Positions 18,912 to 27,427 of a DNA stretch of 64,000 bases are shown here, piece by piece. The notes under the pieces are model-generated. The model did no database searches, was not told where the DNA came from, and saw only the letters and a program-made list of their open reading frames with translations. Within the stretch, counting starts at the first letter, position 1; each line of letters starts with the position of its first letter. This stretch comes from Acetobacter sp. (GTDB lineage Bacteria; Pseudomonadota; Alphaproteobacteria; Acetobacterales; Acetobacteraceae), in contig NZ_JAKVME010000001.1 in the NCBI RefSeq assembly GCF_022483985.1, positions 2,418,001 to 2,482,000 on the forward strand, read 5' to 3'. A program made the translations under genes and the position numbers.

Positions 18912-20201
18912 ATGACTGTGAATACCGAGTTAAAAGAAGAAGAAAAGTCTTCTGTTTTCGACAAGGCGATGTCGTTCATGGAGGATGGAGACTATGAAGA
19001 GGCATGCGAGGTCTTTGCCATACTGGTCAAAAATTTCCCTGATGATGCGGGTCTGTGGTGGCAGTATTATTCGGCCCTGAGAAGAGCGCGTCTGGATGTT
19101 GAAGCAGACCAGTGCGCCGATGACTTTGTAAGACTGTTCCCGAACGATGTCGGCTTTATCCTGCAGTGGACACGCTGCACCGATGCCCGCGCGGACTGGA
19201 ATGAATCCCTCAGACGCCGTGAGCTGATGCTCAGGAAGCACAACCCCTTTACCAACATTCATTTCCTGCCTTTGGTCACCGAGTGCTTTCTGCCATTGGT
19301 GGAGACCAAGAACTTTCCCTACCTCAACAAAATTGTCACCCAGTACTGGGAACTGTTCTTTGTCGACGGCAAATGCGGAGCAGCCGTTTATTACGCGCTG
19401 GAAGCTCTGGGAGACTACAGGCGTCAGATCGAACTCTGTGACCGGCTTCTTTCAACGATTGAAGGCGGCTCTCCCGTCATTGAAGGCGTGGATTACAGAA
19501 ACCTGCGCGCATTGGCCATGTCAGCCGTGAATTATCACTCTCTGCTGAGCACCCAGAAGCAGAAAGTAAGCGTTCTTTCGCTCGGCCAGAGTTGTCTCCC
19601 CTATACAGTCGCCAATCGCTGGGGACTGATCGATTACGCGGGTGACGCTGATATAACGATCTTTGATCTGGGCGCTTTCAGCCGCAACTCGGCGGCTGAA
19701 GCCATCAAGACCGATTTTTCAAGCTATCTGCAACCCGAAAACTACTATCAGGGTGTTGACCCATCCGGCGCACCCCAGATGTTCCACAAGCCTTCCGGCG
19801 TCCATTTCGGCCATGAACGTGGACGGACAATTATCGGCGATGATCAGGAGGCGTTTCACAGCCTGATAAAACGCAAGGTCGATTCATTTTCCAGACGCTT
19901 CAACAAGGGACATGCCCTTCTTGTCTTCGGCATGGTCGGGGAATGTGATCTTCCAAAGTTCATGGAAGACATGAATCCGATTCTTGTTGAAAAATCATCC
20001 AGACTTCTTGTTCTCAATCTCACTCGGGATCATGTTCCCCACTCCGAACACTCGAATATAACCTGCATCCATATTCCATTCCCGGTTGATTATAGCTGGA
20101 ACGGAATCAACGACTACACTTCAGACCGTGGTCTGGCGTTTGATGCACGCGTGACGTCAGCGATACTGCGCGAGATGGAGCTGACCGCCGGTCAGGCATA
20201 A
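18912..20201 (+). CDS. TPR-like protein with C-terminal DUF1796-like domain
   Basis: A 429-residue cytoplasmic-looking protein without signal peptide. The N-terminal third is helical and TPR-like (KAMSFMEDGDYEEACEVFAI; LWWQYYSALRRARLDVEADQ). The C-terminal half begins VSVLSLGQSCLPYTVANRWG and carries IFDLGAF, FGHERG and LNLTRDH segments, resembling the DUF1796 'putative papain-like cysteine peptidase' family, in which the early SLGxxC motif is conserved. The start at 18912 is the first ATG; the frame runs 57 bases further to a TTG without support. It is followed by a perfect 16-bp hairpin and then a glycosyltransferase gene. The pair is AT-richer than its neighbours and may act in surface glycosylation; this is inference. 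Confidence 0.68.
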   Translation: MTVNTELKEEEKSSVFDKAMSFMEDGDYEEACEVFAILVKNFPDDAGLWWQYYSALRRARLDVEADQCADDFVRLFPNDVGFILQWTRCTDARADWNESLRRRELMLRKHNPFTNIHFLPLVTECFLPLVETKNFPYLNKIVTQYWELFFVDGKCGAAVYYALEALGDYRRQIELCDRLLSTIEGGSPVIEGVDYRNLRALAMSAVNYHSLLSTQKQKVSVLSLGQSCLPYTVANRWGLIDYAGDADITIFDLGAFSRNSAAEAIKTDFSSYLQPENYYQGVDPSGAPQMFHKPSGVHFGHERGRTIIGDDQEAFHSLIKRKVDSFSRRFNKGHALLVFGMVGECDLPKFMEDMNPILVEKSSRLLVLNLTRDHVPHSEHSNITCIHIPFPVDYSWNGINDYTSDRGLAFDARVTSAILREMELTAGQA

Positions 20202-20205
20202 TGTG

Positions 20206-20245
20206 AATTCCCTCTCTTTCCTTTTACATGGAAAGAGAGGGAATT
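20206..20245. terminator. Perfect 16-bp hairpin between two surface-type genes
   Basis: AATTCCCTCTCTTTCC (20206-20221) and its exact complement (20230-20245) flank an 8-base loop. It begins 5 bases after the stop codon of the TPR/DUF1796-like gene. There is no long T-run after the stem, so a terminator is likely but not certain; it could also shield an mRNA 3' end. An ATG at 20228 lies inside the hairpin and is therefore a poor start for the next gene. Confidence 0.6.
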
Positions 20246-20290
20246 TCTGATCAAAACTTGTTTTATAATTTCAAAAACAAGGGCTTTAAG

Positions 20291-21757
20291 ATGAAAATTG
20301 CCTGTGCACTGTTCGTGAAAAACGAGATACACGATATCACGGGATGGATTGCCTGGCATTTTGCTATTGGTATCAATCATTTGTACATATTTGATGACCA
20401 CTCTGATGACGGCACATGGGAAGTCATTCAGGCGGCGTCACAAATATATTCCATAGAAAGCTATAGAACCAACATAAAAAAAGAGCGTAATTTTTATCAT
20501 CGACAAGGCCAGAGCTTCAATAGCGCCGTTGAAAAGGCCAGAGGTGTCTTTGACTGGCTCGGTTTTCTGGATGGCGATGAATATCTGTATATCAATGATT
20601 TTACAAACGCCGCCGATTTCTTTGCCCAGAAGAAATTTGAAAACGCAGATGGAATCGCCATAAGCTGGTGCGTCTATGGCAGCAATGACAAGGTTATCGC
20701 AAATAACAAACTCAACATTGACCAGTTCACAAAATACAATGTGAATGCTCCCGATCCCGATGGTTTCGGGTTGGTCAAAAGTTTCGTGCGACCCGAGAAA
20801 GTTGATTTTGACTACTCAAATCCACACAGATTAAACGTCAACGAAGAGCGCTACCTTGATGAGAGTGGCGACGTTGTTGAATGGCGAGGCACAACCAAGA
20901 AAATAAACTGGGACCATGCGAAAGTAATGCATTTTATATGCAGAAGCATGGAGCACTATGTTTCACGCATAAAAAGACGCGTTAATGCAGACCTGTCAGA
21001 CTCCATAGGATACTGGAATCACTTCAACGTTAATGACGCCGATGATTTCGCGCCGCTCTCCTTTTCCAAAAATGCAAGAAATATCATGCTCAGAATCAAC
21101 AGGGCAAGATTTTTCGACGCGCTGAAGCATGCATGTATTTTTCCCTATAAGAACTACAGAATGATTTCCCTTTCGGACCACGTGGTCTACAGGACCGAAC
21201 CGGCAGATGATGTGGACGTTTTTGAAATCAGAAATAAAAATGGCGATACCCTGAATCTAAACCCGTTTGGCAGGATTTCAAGCGAACCCGGCGAGAAGGT
21301 TTATCTTCGCAAGCTCAAAGGGAACAATGACTTCTACAGCTTTTTTCAAAAGTCATGTGAAAGCATAGCCATTTCAAACGATACGGGCAGCCTGTCATCC
21401 TTCTGCGTCGTCGTTGAAGACGCTGGTGACGACCATGTTTCAATACGCAATCCTTACGAATACAGTTATCTGACATCTCCTCCCAGCCACTGTGATGACA
21501 GCGAAGTCAGCTTCTCGGCAAAAAAGATTCTGGATTGGGAGAAATATACGCTGAACAAAATCGACTATGATGGAAAAGTCCCCTGTTCATCTATCAGTGT
21601 AAATAACGAAATCGGTCTCGATGATTTCATTCATACCTTACGCAACAATATAGGAACGATGACGGTTTCTGATTTTTGCGTCTGTCTGGCTTCAGTCGCT
21701 GATAGCGACATCCTCACCTTGAAAAGCTGCATGCGTAACCTAATCCCTTACACCTGA
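20291..21757 (+). CDS. GT92/GT2-like glycosyltransferase
   Basis: A 488-residue protein whose first 280 residues match the GT-A fold of 'glycosyltransferase family 92 / glycosyl transferase family 2' proteins. It starts with KIACALFVKNEIHDITGWIAWH, continues with LYIFDDHSDDGT (nucleotide-sugar binding) and has the metal-binding acidic motif in GFLDGDEYLYI. A KVMHFICRSMEHY segment is typical of the acceptor side. The last 200 residues are not recognised. The start at 20291 has an AAGGG site 7 bases upstream; longer frames start inside a hairpin. Low GC and its neighbour suggest a horizontally acquired surface-polysaccharide function. Confidence 0.78.
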   Translation: MKIACALFVKNEIHDITGWIAWHFAIGINHLYIFDDHSDDGTWEVIQAASQIYSIESYRTNIKKERNFYHRQGQSFNSAVEKARGVFDWLGFLDGDEYLYINDFTNAADFFAQKKFENADGIAISWCVYGSNDKVIANNKLNIDQFTKYNVNAPDPDGFGLVKSFVRPEKVDFDYSNPHRLNVNEERYLDESGDVVEWRGTTKKINWDHAKVMHFICRSMEHYVSRIKRRVNADLSDSIGYWNHFNVNDADDFAPLSFSKNARNIMLRINRARFFDALKHACIFPYKNYRMISLSDHVVYRTEPADDVDVFEIRNKNGDTLNLNPFGRISSEPGEKVYLRKLKGNNDFYSFFQKSCESIAISNDTGSLSSFCVVVEDAGDDHVSIRNPYEYSYLTSPPSHCDDSEVSFSAKKILDWEKYTLNKIDYDGKVPCSSISVNNEIGLDDFIHTLRNNIGTMTVSDFCVCLASVADSDILTLKSCMRNLIPYT

Positions 21758-21781
21758 CGACTTCAGAGCCACAGAAGAGAC

Positions 21782-21833
21782 AGCCGGACAAGAGCAGACC
21801 ATTCTACGAGCAGTTTTCTCGACCTGTCCGGCT
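21782..21833 (+). terminator. Inverted repeat downstream of the glycosyltransferase
   Basis: AGCCGGACA (21782-21790) pairs with TGTCCGGCT (21825-21833) around a 34-base loop that contains a small CGAG/CTCG stem. It lies 24 bases after the stop codon. The tail is only moderately T-rich (TATTGATCTTTCC), so it is a weak terminator candidate. Confidence 0.4.
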
Positions 21834-22041
21834 TATTGATCTTTCCACGTATATTTTCCAATCCTTCAAGAGCACGACAGATTCTTCATCGGCATTGTCA
21901 TTTTGAAAGACTGATGAAATTTATCTGACGGTTTCAATCCGGGTTTTTCTGACCTATCCGCATGCGCCACACAACCAACTGATTTGACTGTCAGCAAACC
22001 CGCGAACACCATATTCAGGAATACTCAGGACTCTGAAACAT

Positions 22042-23028
22042 ATGCCGTTGAAACGCAGGCTTTTCACGCTCAATGCAGCCGCCGCGCTGGCCGCTCCGCT
22101 GTTAAGCAGATGCGCTCCTCCCGCCTATGATTTCCGCGCAGGCAGGACAGACTACCCCGAGGAAGCCTTGCCTGACGGCGATCTGCACATTCCGCTGTGG
22201 AACGGCGCTCCTCCCGATGGCGGCGGCCCACAGGGAGAGCCCAGAATCTCGATCCATGGTGCGCTGACCAACATTACGACCCCCACACTGAGTGTCCACC
22301 GTCCGGCACGCTCCAACGGAGCGGCCGTTATCGTGGCCGGGGGTGGCGGTTATCGCTATATCCAGATCAGGAAAGAGGGTGTCCTTCCGGCCCAGTGGCT
22401 GACCTCCCTCGGCATTACCGCTTTTGTCCTGATTTACAGGCTTCCTGGCGAACACTGGAAAGATGGTCGGCTGGCTCCTTTTCAGGATGCCCAGCGCGCG
22501 ATCCGCCTTGTAAGAGGTCATGCGAAAACATTCGGCATCGACCCGGAAAGAATTGGCGCTCTCGGATTTTCCGCAGGTGGTCACCTGATGGGGACATGCG
22601 CCATCCGACCGGAATGGCAAACCTATCATCCCGTGGACCTGTACGACACAGAGCCCGCCACACTCGCCCTGAGCCTTCTCGCCTATCCTGTCGTCACACT
22701 GGAGCCTCCCTATCAGCGCACGGGTACACGCCGGATGCTGATTGGTGACCACCCAACCACGCAGGATGGTATCGACTGGTCAATGCAGACCTATGTAAAG
22801 CCCGGTGATCCGCCCTTTTTTCTCGTGCAGGCGGCAGATGACCGGATCGCCAGCGCCGAAAACACCGCCATTCTGGAAAGAGCCTGTCATGACAACAATG
22901 TTGACGTTGTCAGGCATCTCTTCGGGCATGGAGGGCATGGCTTTGGCATGGGGCGTCCCGGCACGGAAACCGCCGCTTGGCCAGATATGGCGCAACAATG
23001 GATGCGTCAGAGGCATTTCATCTCCTGA
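22042..23028 (+). CDS. Exported alpha/beta-hydrolase (esterase-like)
   Basis: A 328-residue alpha/beta-hydrolase. The N-terminus (KRRLFTLNAAAALAAPLLS) looks like an export signal with a paired Arg, possibly Tat. The catalytic triad can be placed: nucleophile Ser in ALGFSAGGHLMG, acid Asp in VQAADDRIAS, and His in GHGGHGFGMG; the oxyanion region is VIVAGGGGYRYIQ. Relatives include acetyl-xylan and other carbohydrate esterases (BD-FAE/Axe-like), so a periplasmic deacetylase is plausible, but the substrate is unknown. It stands alone, convergent with the following small secreted protein gene. Confidence 0.83.
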   Translation: MPLKRRLFTLNAAAALAAPLLSRCAPPAYDFRAGRTDYPEEALPDGDLHIPLWNGAPPDGGGPQGEPRISIHGALTNITTPTLSVHRPARSNGAAVIVAGGGGYRYIQIRKEGVLPAQWLTSLGITAFVLIYRLPGEHWKDGRLAPFQDAQRAIRLVRGHAKTFGIDPERIGALGFSAGGHLMGTCAIRPEWQTYHPVDLYDTEPATLALSLLAYPVVTLEPPYQRTGTRRMLIGDHPTTQDGIDWSMQTYVKPGDPPFFLVQAADDRIASAENTAILERACHDNNVDVVRHLFGHGGHGFGMGRPGTETAAWPDMAQQWMRQRHFIS

Positions 23029-23067
23029 CATCAGAAGACAAAATGCCTGTCAGACGTGAATGTCCCG

Positions 23068-23571
23068 TCAGTCCGGCAACTCGACAGTCTCAAGCATTTC
23101 ATACACACGGTTGCCCGCATTCCAGCGCCAGACAGAAAATGTCGGAACCGTTTCCTGAAAAGCGAGATCGCTTACCTTGTCGTGAGTCGAAGTCAGAACG
23201 GCAACACTCGTCGCGTTATCCTGCCAGATCACCCGATCATTTCCATCAAGGACAGTCAGGCTGCTCTCACCCGCGCCATAACAGACGCTGTCCTGCACAA
23301 AGACAGCCCGCACATCCGGCAGGGCCTTTCCAAGATCAAGCGCGATACTGCGAGGTGTTACAGGATGATTGCAGTCATCGACATATTTTCCATCCTGCAC
23401 CTCCAGATTGGCCACGCTCCGCAGTTTTTCAGAACTGGAGACAGGAACAGGTTTCGCATCCTTGAAAGTCAGAACTTTCGCGTTCCTGACCAGCCTGACG
23501 TAATCCTCGGCATGTGCCGGAACAGCGATGCTCATCACAAGAGCCCCAGCCAGAAGGCCAAGCCATTTCAT
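23068..23571 (-). CDS. Small secreted protein of unknown function
   Basis: A 167-residue protein with a clear Sec signal peptide (MKWLGLLAGALVMSIAVPAHA). The mature part has two cysteines (DDCNHPVTP; DSVCYGAGES) that could form a disulfide, and beta-rich segments. No family is recognised. The ATG at 23571 is chosen because AAAGGG lies 7 bases upstream; a TTG five codons earlier overlaps that site. Confidence 0.7.
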   Translation of the reverse strand: MKWLGLLAGALVMSIAVPAHAEDYVRLVRNAKVLTFKDAKPVPVSSSEKLRSVANLEVQDGKYVDDCNHPVTPRSIALDLGKALPDVRAVFVQDSVCYGAGESSLTVLDGNDRVIWQDNATSVAVLTSTHDKVSDLAFQETVPTFSVWRWNAGNRVYEMLETVELPD

Positions 23572-23716
23572 CGAATGCCCTTTCAATCCTCATATATGCG
23601 TCACAGCAGAAACGCGCCTTCCCCCGTAGCATGACACAAAGTGCATGACACCGACAGGTGGGAAAACGGTTTCGGCATCCCCTGCCCCACAGGCATTTTA
23701 ACACAGAAAGATAATC

Positions 23717-23743
23717 AAAAAAGCCGGTTGTCGGCGGCCTTTT
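23717..23743 (-). terminator. Rho-independent terminator of the amidohydrolase gene
   Basis: On the minus strand an AAAAGGCCG arm pairs (with one bulged G) with CGGCTTTTTT, giving a GC stem ending in six T. It lies 15 bases after the amidohydrolase stop codon. Confidence 0.7.
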
Positions 23744-23757
23744 ACAGCAAAGCCCCC

Positions 23758-25620
23758 TCAGAGGGCACGAAGGACGGTACCGTAAGACGCTTTGCCCAGA
23801 TCGTCGGCATAACTGCCTTCCACCCAGACCCGTCGTCCTGACACCATGACCTCCCGTACCACGCCCGCCGGTCTGTTGACCATGGCCCGACACCCGAGTT
23901 CGGGCCTCACCAGCAGCTCACAGGTCTGCTCAGGATTCCACATCCGCAGCGCTTCCGGATCAAGAACACACAGATCCGCTCTGGCTCCGACACGGATGAC
24001 CCCGACATCCAGTCCGAAAAACCGGGCCGGAACGGACGTCAGACGCATGACGCTCTCGGCCACACGGGTCAGTCCTTCTTCCTGCGCGATCTTCAGGGTG
24101 CGCAGATTGCCATCGTAAAAAGCGATATTGGCAAGATGGGCTCCACTGTCATTGAAACCCGGCAAGGTCATGGGATGGAACAGAAGATGTCTCAGGATAT
24201 CCGGATCATTGTTTGCAATGGCCGTCTCCCAGCGCAGCGCCGTATCCCATTCACGCAGCAGGAACAACAGAAACCGGGCATCATCTTTTACGGAAGCGGG
24301 CACTTTCCGAAACAGCGTCTCCTCGGCAGCGCTCTGCGCGCCGTAACACCGTCCATAGACCCGCCACAGTTTCAATCGACGATATGGTTCCTGCAGCGTC
24401 TTTCCGGACCAGTGAGGCAGGGGACATTCCACGACATTCATGTCAGCCAGAGAACGGCTCAGAACAATATGATCGAGACGCAGCCAGTGCAGCAGCCGGG
24501 CAGGAGAAAAACCTTTCCGGCCTTTCATCCACATCCGGCAAAAATCCCTCTCCCACTGTGGGTCATTCAGAATCCGCAACCGTCCTTCCCGGTCATCCAG
24601 TTCCAGCTCATTCAGCGCCCTGAGTTCAGGCAACTCATCCGCGACCGGGTTGATGGCGCCATCGCTCCAGATCCGGAACGGCCCGGACAGGGCCTGAAAA
24701 TGAAAATGCCCGCCAAGCAGCTTTGAATTGAGAATATGGGCCAGCAGAAGACAGAGTCTGTAGGCGGACTGATTGGTGCGCAGATCAAGCGCCGCCAGAA
24801 CGGAAGTTTTCAGCGCCCGTCTGTAAAGACGACGGCTGGTCAGCAGAAACCCTCTGACTGCGGCCACAATGTCGTCTTTCGGCGGTGTCGCCTGCCAGAC
24901 TCTCCCAAAGCGTCGCACAACAGACAGAAGCTGTTTCAGTTCCGAGAATGCCGCGTACTGGGTCGGAATTTTGCTTTTTTTATGTGGAGCGTTGGCGAGA
25001 AAATGAAAGGGCAACGCATCCGTGGAGAGGCCGACATATCCCTCCTGCATGGCCGTTTCCACCAGCCGTTCCATTTTCCGCAGTTCCGCACTCGTGGGTT
25101 TACGGGAAACTGATTCCTTCAGTCCCATCACCTCGATCCGCAGCATGGAATGTGGCAGGAAAGGCGCTACATTGACGCCGAGCGGCAAGGCCCTGAGGTG
25201 ATCAAGATACGCGCTGGAACTGTCCCACGTACACTGTTCCGCCACCTTTTCCAGCACGACACGGGGGATATTTTCCACCCGCGCAAAGCAGTCCACAATC
25301 GGGTCCTCGCCGTTGCGCCTCTGGTTGCCGTAGCTCACACCGATCGAGCAGTTGCCGATCAGGACCGTGGTCGTGCCGTGCCGGACGACCTCGGGCAATC
25401 CCGGTGTCAGTTCCACTTCCAGATCGAGATGGGTATGGATGTCCAGCATGCCCGGCAACAACCAGAGGCCGCGGCAGTCAATGTCCACTGCGTCCCCCGA
25501 GACGGGGAGGGCTTTTCCGATAGCGACGACGAGGCCATCCCGTATCAGGATATCGGATTCGACAGGCGCTGTTCCAAGACCATCGAACAGGTGGGCATTT
25601 CTATAGACAGTCTCGGGCAA
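23758..25620 (-). CDS. N-acyl-D-amino-acid deacylase-type amidohydrolase
   Basis: A 620-residue member of the amidohydrolase superfamily, D-aminoacylase/dihydroorotase-like branch. The N-terminal small beta domain (VYRNAHLFDGLG...ILIRDGLVVAIG) is followed by the HxH metal motif in MLDIHTHLDLEVE, then RHGTTTVLIGNCSIG. Near the C-terminus are GFNDSGAHLAN, the conserved Asp-containing motif, and the closing LTSVPARFFGL...GVIRVGARADLCVLDP segment. It is longer than typical D-aminoacylases (about 480-500 residues) because of a middle insertion at about residues 240-330. No signal peptide is seen. Substrate specificity, N-acyl-D-Glu/Asp or another amide, cannot be decided. Confidence 0.85.
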   Translation of the reverse strand: MPETVYRNAHLFDGLGTAPVESDILIRDGLVVAIGKALPVSGDAVDIDCRGLWLLPGMLDIHTHLDLEVELTPGLPEVVRHGTTTVLIGNCSIGVSYGNQRRNGEDPIVDCFARVENIPRVVLEKVAEQCTWDSSSAYLDHLRALPLGVNVAPFLPHSMLRIEVMGLKESVSRKPTSAELRKMERLVETAMQEGYVGLSTDALPFHFLANAPHKKSKIPTQYAAFSELKQLLSVVRRFGRVWQATPPKDDIVAAVRGFLLTSRRLYRRALKTSVLAALDLRTNQSAYRLCLLLAHILNSKLLGGHFHFQALSGPFRIWSDGAINPVADELPELRALNELELDDREGRLRILNDPQWERDFCRMWMKGRKGFSPARLLHWLRLDHIVLSRSLADMNVVECPLPHWSGKTLQEPYRRLKLWRVYGRCYGAQSAAEETLFRKVPASVKDDARFLLFLLREWDTALRWETAIANNDPDILRHLLFHPMTLPGFNDSGAHLANIAFYDGNLRTLKIAQEEGLTRVAESVMRLTSVPARFFGLDVGVIRVGARADLCVLDPEALRMWNPEQTCELLVRPELGCRAMVNRPAGVVREVMVSGRRVWVEGSYADDLGKASYGTVLRAL

Positions 25621-25857
25621 TCCGGCCTCCAGGCAATCGCCGTCCGTGACTGAAACCGGCTGACTTTCCCACGCCGTATCTGCACGCAGCGATACTATTT
25701 CACTGAAACAGAACGCTAAATAAGGACAATGGTTTCGTTTTCTGTAATGCGTCCACCCGCTGCGGGCTCACATCTTCATCTTCCTGTTCATGTCTCGCGC
25801 CATTCGCCAAGCTGCGCTAAACCCGGCAGGCCGATCCCACAACAGCCGGACAAACCC

Positions 25858-26748
25858 GTGAGTCTCACAGAAACAGCCCATGCGAAGATCAATCTCTACC
25901 TGCATGTCACGGGCAAACGACCGGATGGCTACCATCTGCTTGACAGTCTCGTGGTGTTTGCAGGGGCAGCGGATCGCCTGACCTATGAAGCGTCCGGTGC
26001 ACCGCTGTCACTGGAACTGACGGGGCCGTTCGGGCAGAAGCTCGCAGCGGAAGCCACTGACGACAATCTTGTCACAAGAGCAGCCCGCCTGCTGACCGAG
26101 GGAACGGACACGCCGCTCACAGGCCGCCTCGTCCTTGGGAAAAACCTTCCGGTTGCCTCCGGCATAGGTGGCGGCTCGGCGGACGCGGCCGCCACGCTCC
26201 GTCTTGTGGACCGCGTTATGGCTCTCGGCACATCGGAATCGCGGTTTCTGGCGATCTCGGAAAAACTGGGAGCGGATGTGCCTGTCTGCCTGCTCCAGAA
26301 ACCAGCCCTGATGCGCGGCATCGGCGAGCAGCTCAACCCGGCCCCCGTCCTACCGCCCTGCGGCATACTGCTTGTGAACTGTGGCGAGGCCGTTTCCACT
26401 CCCGCCATTTTCAAGGCGCGCAACGCCGCCTTTTCCGGGGACGCCATCCTGCCACCCGCATGGCCGTCCGCCGCCGCCATGACGGATGACCTGCGACGCC
26501 TCAGCAACGATCTGGAGCCGCCTGCCCGCGCACTCTGTCCATCCATCAGCACTGTTCTGGACGCTATCGGCGCACTGCCTGACTGCCTGCTCAGCCGGAT
26601 GAGCGGCTCCGGCGCAACCTGCTTCGGCCTGTTCGAAACGGCCGAAAGCGCGGAAGCCGCCGCACGCCAGCTCAGACTGGAACAGCAGAATGACTGGTGG
26701 ATATGGGCAGGACCTGTTCTGCCCGCTCCCACTCAGCCCTCGGCCTGA
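25858..26748 (+). CDS. ispE: 4-diphosphocytidyl-2-C-methyl-D-erythritol kinase
   Basis: A GHMP kinase of the non-mevalonate isoprenoid pathway that phosphorylates the 2-hydroxyl of CDP-ME. The N-terminal AHAKINLYLHVTGKRPDGYHLLDSLVVF is diagnostic of IspE, the ATP-binding GHMP motif is LPVASGIGGGSADAAATLR, and the C-terminal motif is LSRMSGSGATCFGLF. The frame is open to an ATG at 25729, but the extra 43 residues have no family counterpart. The GTG at 25858 gives a protein of 296 residues, the normal length, so it is preferred although its ribosome-binding site is weak. Confidence 0.94.
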   Translation: MSLTETAHAKINLYLHVTGKRPDGYHLLDSLVVFAGAADRLTYEASGAPLSLELTGPFGQKLAAEATDDNLVTRAARLLTEGTDTPLTGRLVLGKNLPVASGIGGGSADAAATLRLVDRVMALGTSESRFLAISEKLGADVPVCLLQKPALMRGIGEQLNPAPVLPPCGILLVNCGEAVSTPAIFKARNAAFSGDAILPPAWPSAAAMTDDLRRLSNDLEPPARALCPSISTVLDAIGALPDCLLSRMSGSGATCFGLFETAESAEAAARQLRLEQQNDWWIWAGPVLPAPTQPSA

Positions 26749-26756
26749 AAGAGCAT

Positions 26757-26816
26757 TTCTCTCCGGGAGAAATGGTTTATAGTGAGGAGGAGACCACCTG
26801 AAATATCGGTTTCAGG
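26757..26816 (+). terminator. Two hairpins after ispE
   Basis: The first is a near-perfect palindrome CATTTCTCTCCGGGAGAAATG beginning 9 bases after the ispE stop; it follows the letters AGAG, as the intergenic repeat family here also does. The second is CCTGAAA/TTTCAGG (26797-26803, 26810-26816). Neither has a long T-run, so termination is plausible but unproven. The second lies 30 bases before the next gene and could affect it. Confidence 0.45.
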
Positions 26817-26849
26817 TTCCCTCGATTAGCAGGAAAGCCTGACGGAATA

Positions 26850-27287
26850 ATGAGCAAGAAACCGACTCCCGCGGAAACATCAGCTCCTGCGGAACGCGTC
26901 AGGGACCCTCATATTCACATCGCGGCGTCCGAGGACTTCAAACAGGCGACCCTGACCATCACATCAGGGCGCAAAAAGATTGTTCTGGACCTGAACGCCG
27001 CTCAGGTCGCCGACCTGATCACAGGGCTTGGCGCGGTGCATCAGGCCATGGTCGGCGCGAATATTCCGCCCATCGAAGGAGTGTCGTTCACGCCGGTACG
27101 TCGCACAAACTGGGCGCTTCAGCTTGACCCGGAGTCACAGGGCTCCATTCTCGCCTTTCAGCATCCTGCTTACGGACCGATCGGTCTTGCCATGACGCCA
27201 GCCGACGCCGCCAAGGTTGCGCACGGCCTGTCCTTGCATCAGCAGCTCAACGCCGCGACACTGAAAGCCTCCGGGCCAGCCAACTGA
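26850..27287 (+). CDS. Conserved hypothetical protein
   Basis: A 145-residue soluble protein with no signal peptide and no recognised family. The N-terminal 25 residues are Pro/Ala/Glu-rich and likely disordered. The middle has a regular strand-helix pattern (QATLTITSGRKKIVLDLNAAQVADLITGLGAVHQAM). The C-terminal half includes RRTNWALQLDPESQGSILAFQHP, which resembles a small ligand-binding or adaptor fold. Codon use fits the surrounding genes, which supports a real gene. It follows ispE by about 100 bases, separated by hairpins. Confidence 0.62.
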   Translation: MSKKPTPAETSAPAERVRDPHIHIAASEDFKQATLTITSGRKKIVLDLNAAQVADLITGLGAVHQAMVGANIPPIEGVSFTPVRRTNWALQLDPESQGSILAFQHPAYGPIGLAMTPADAAKVAHGLSLHQQLNAATLKASGPAN

Positions 27288-27427
27288 CCGGCTACACCCT
27301 GTTCTTGTCCTGAAACGCAAACCAGAACCAAAGGGACCGCACCCGCTGGATTGCAGCCTCTAAGTATTTTTATTAAATCCTTATATATTATTAATTTTTT
27401 TAAAAAACCTTCATCAAAAACTTCTGA

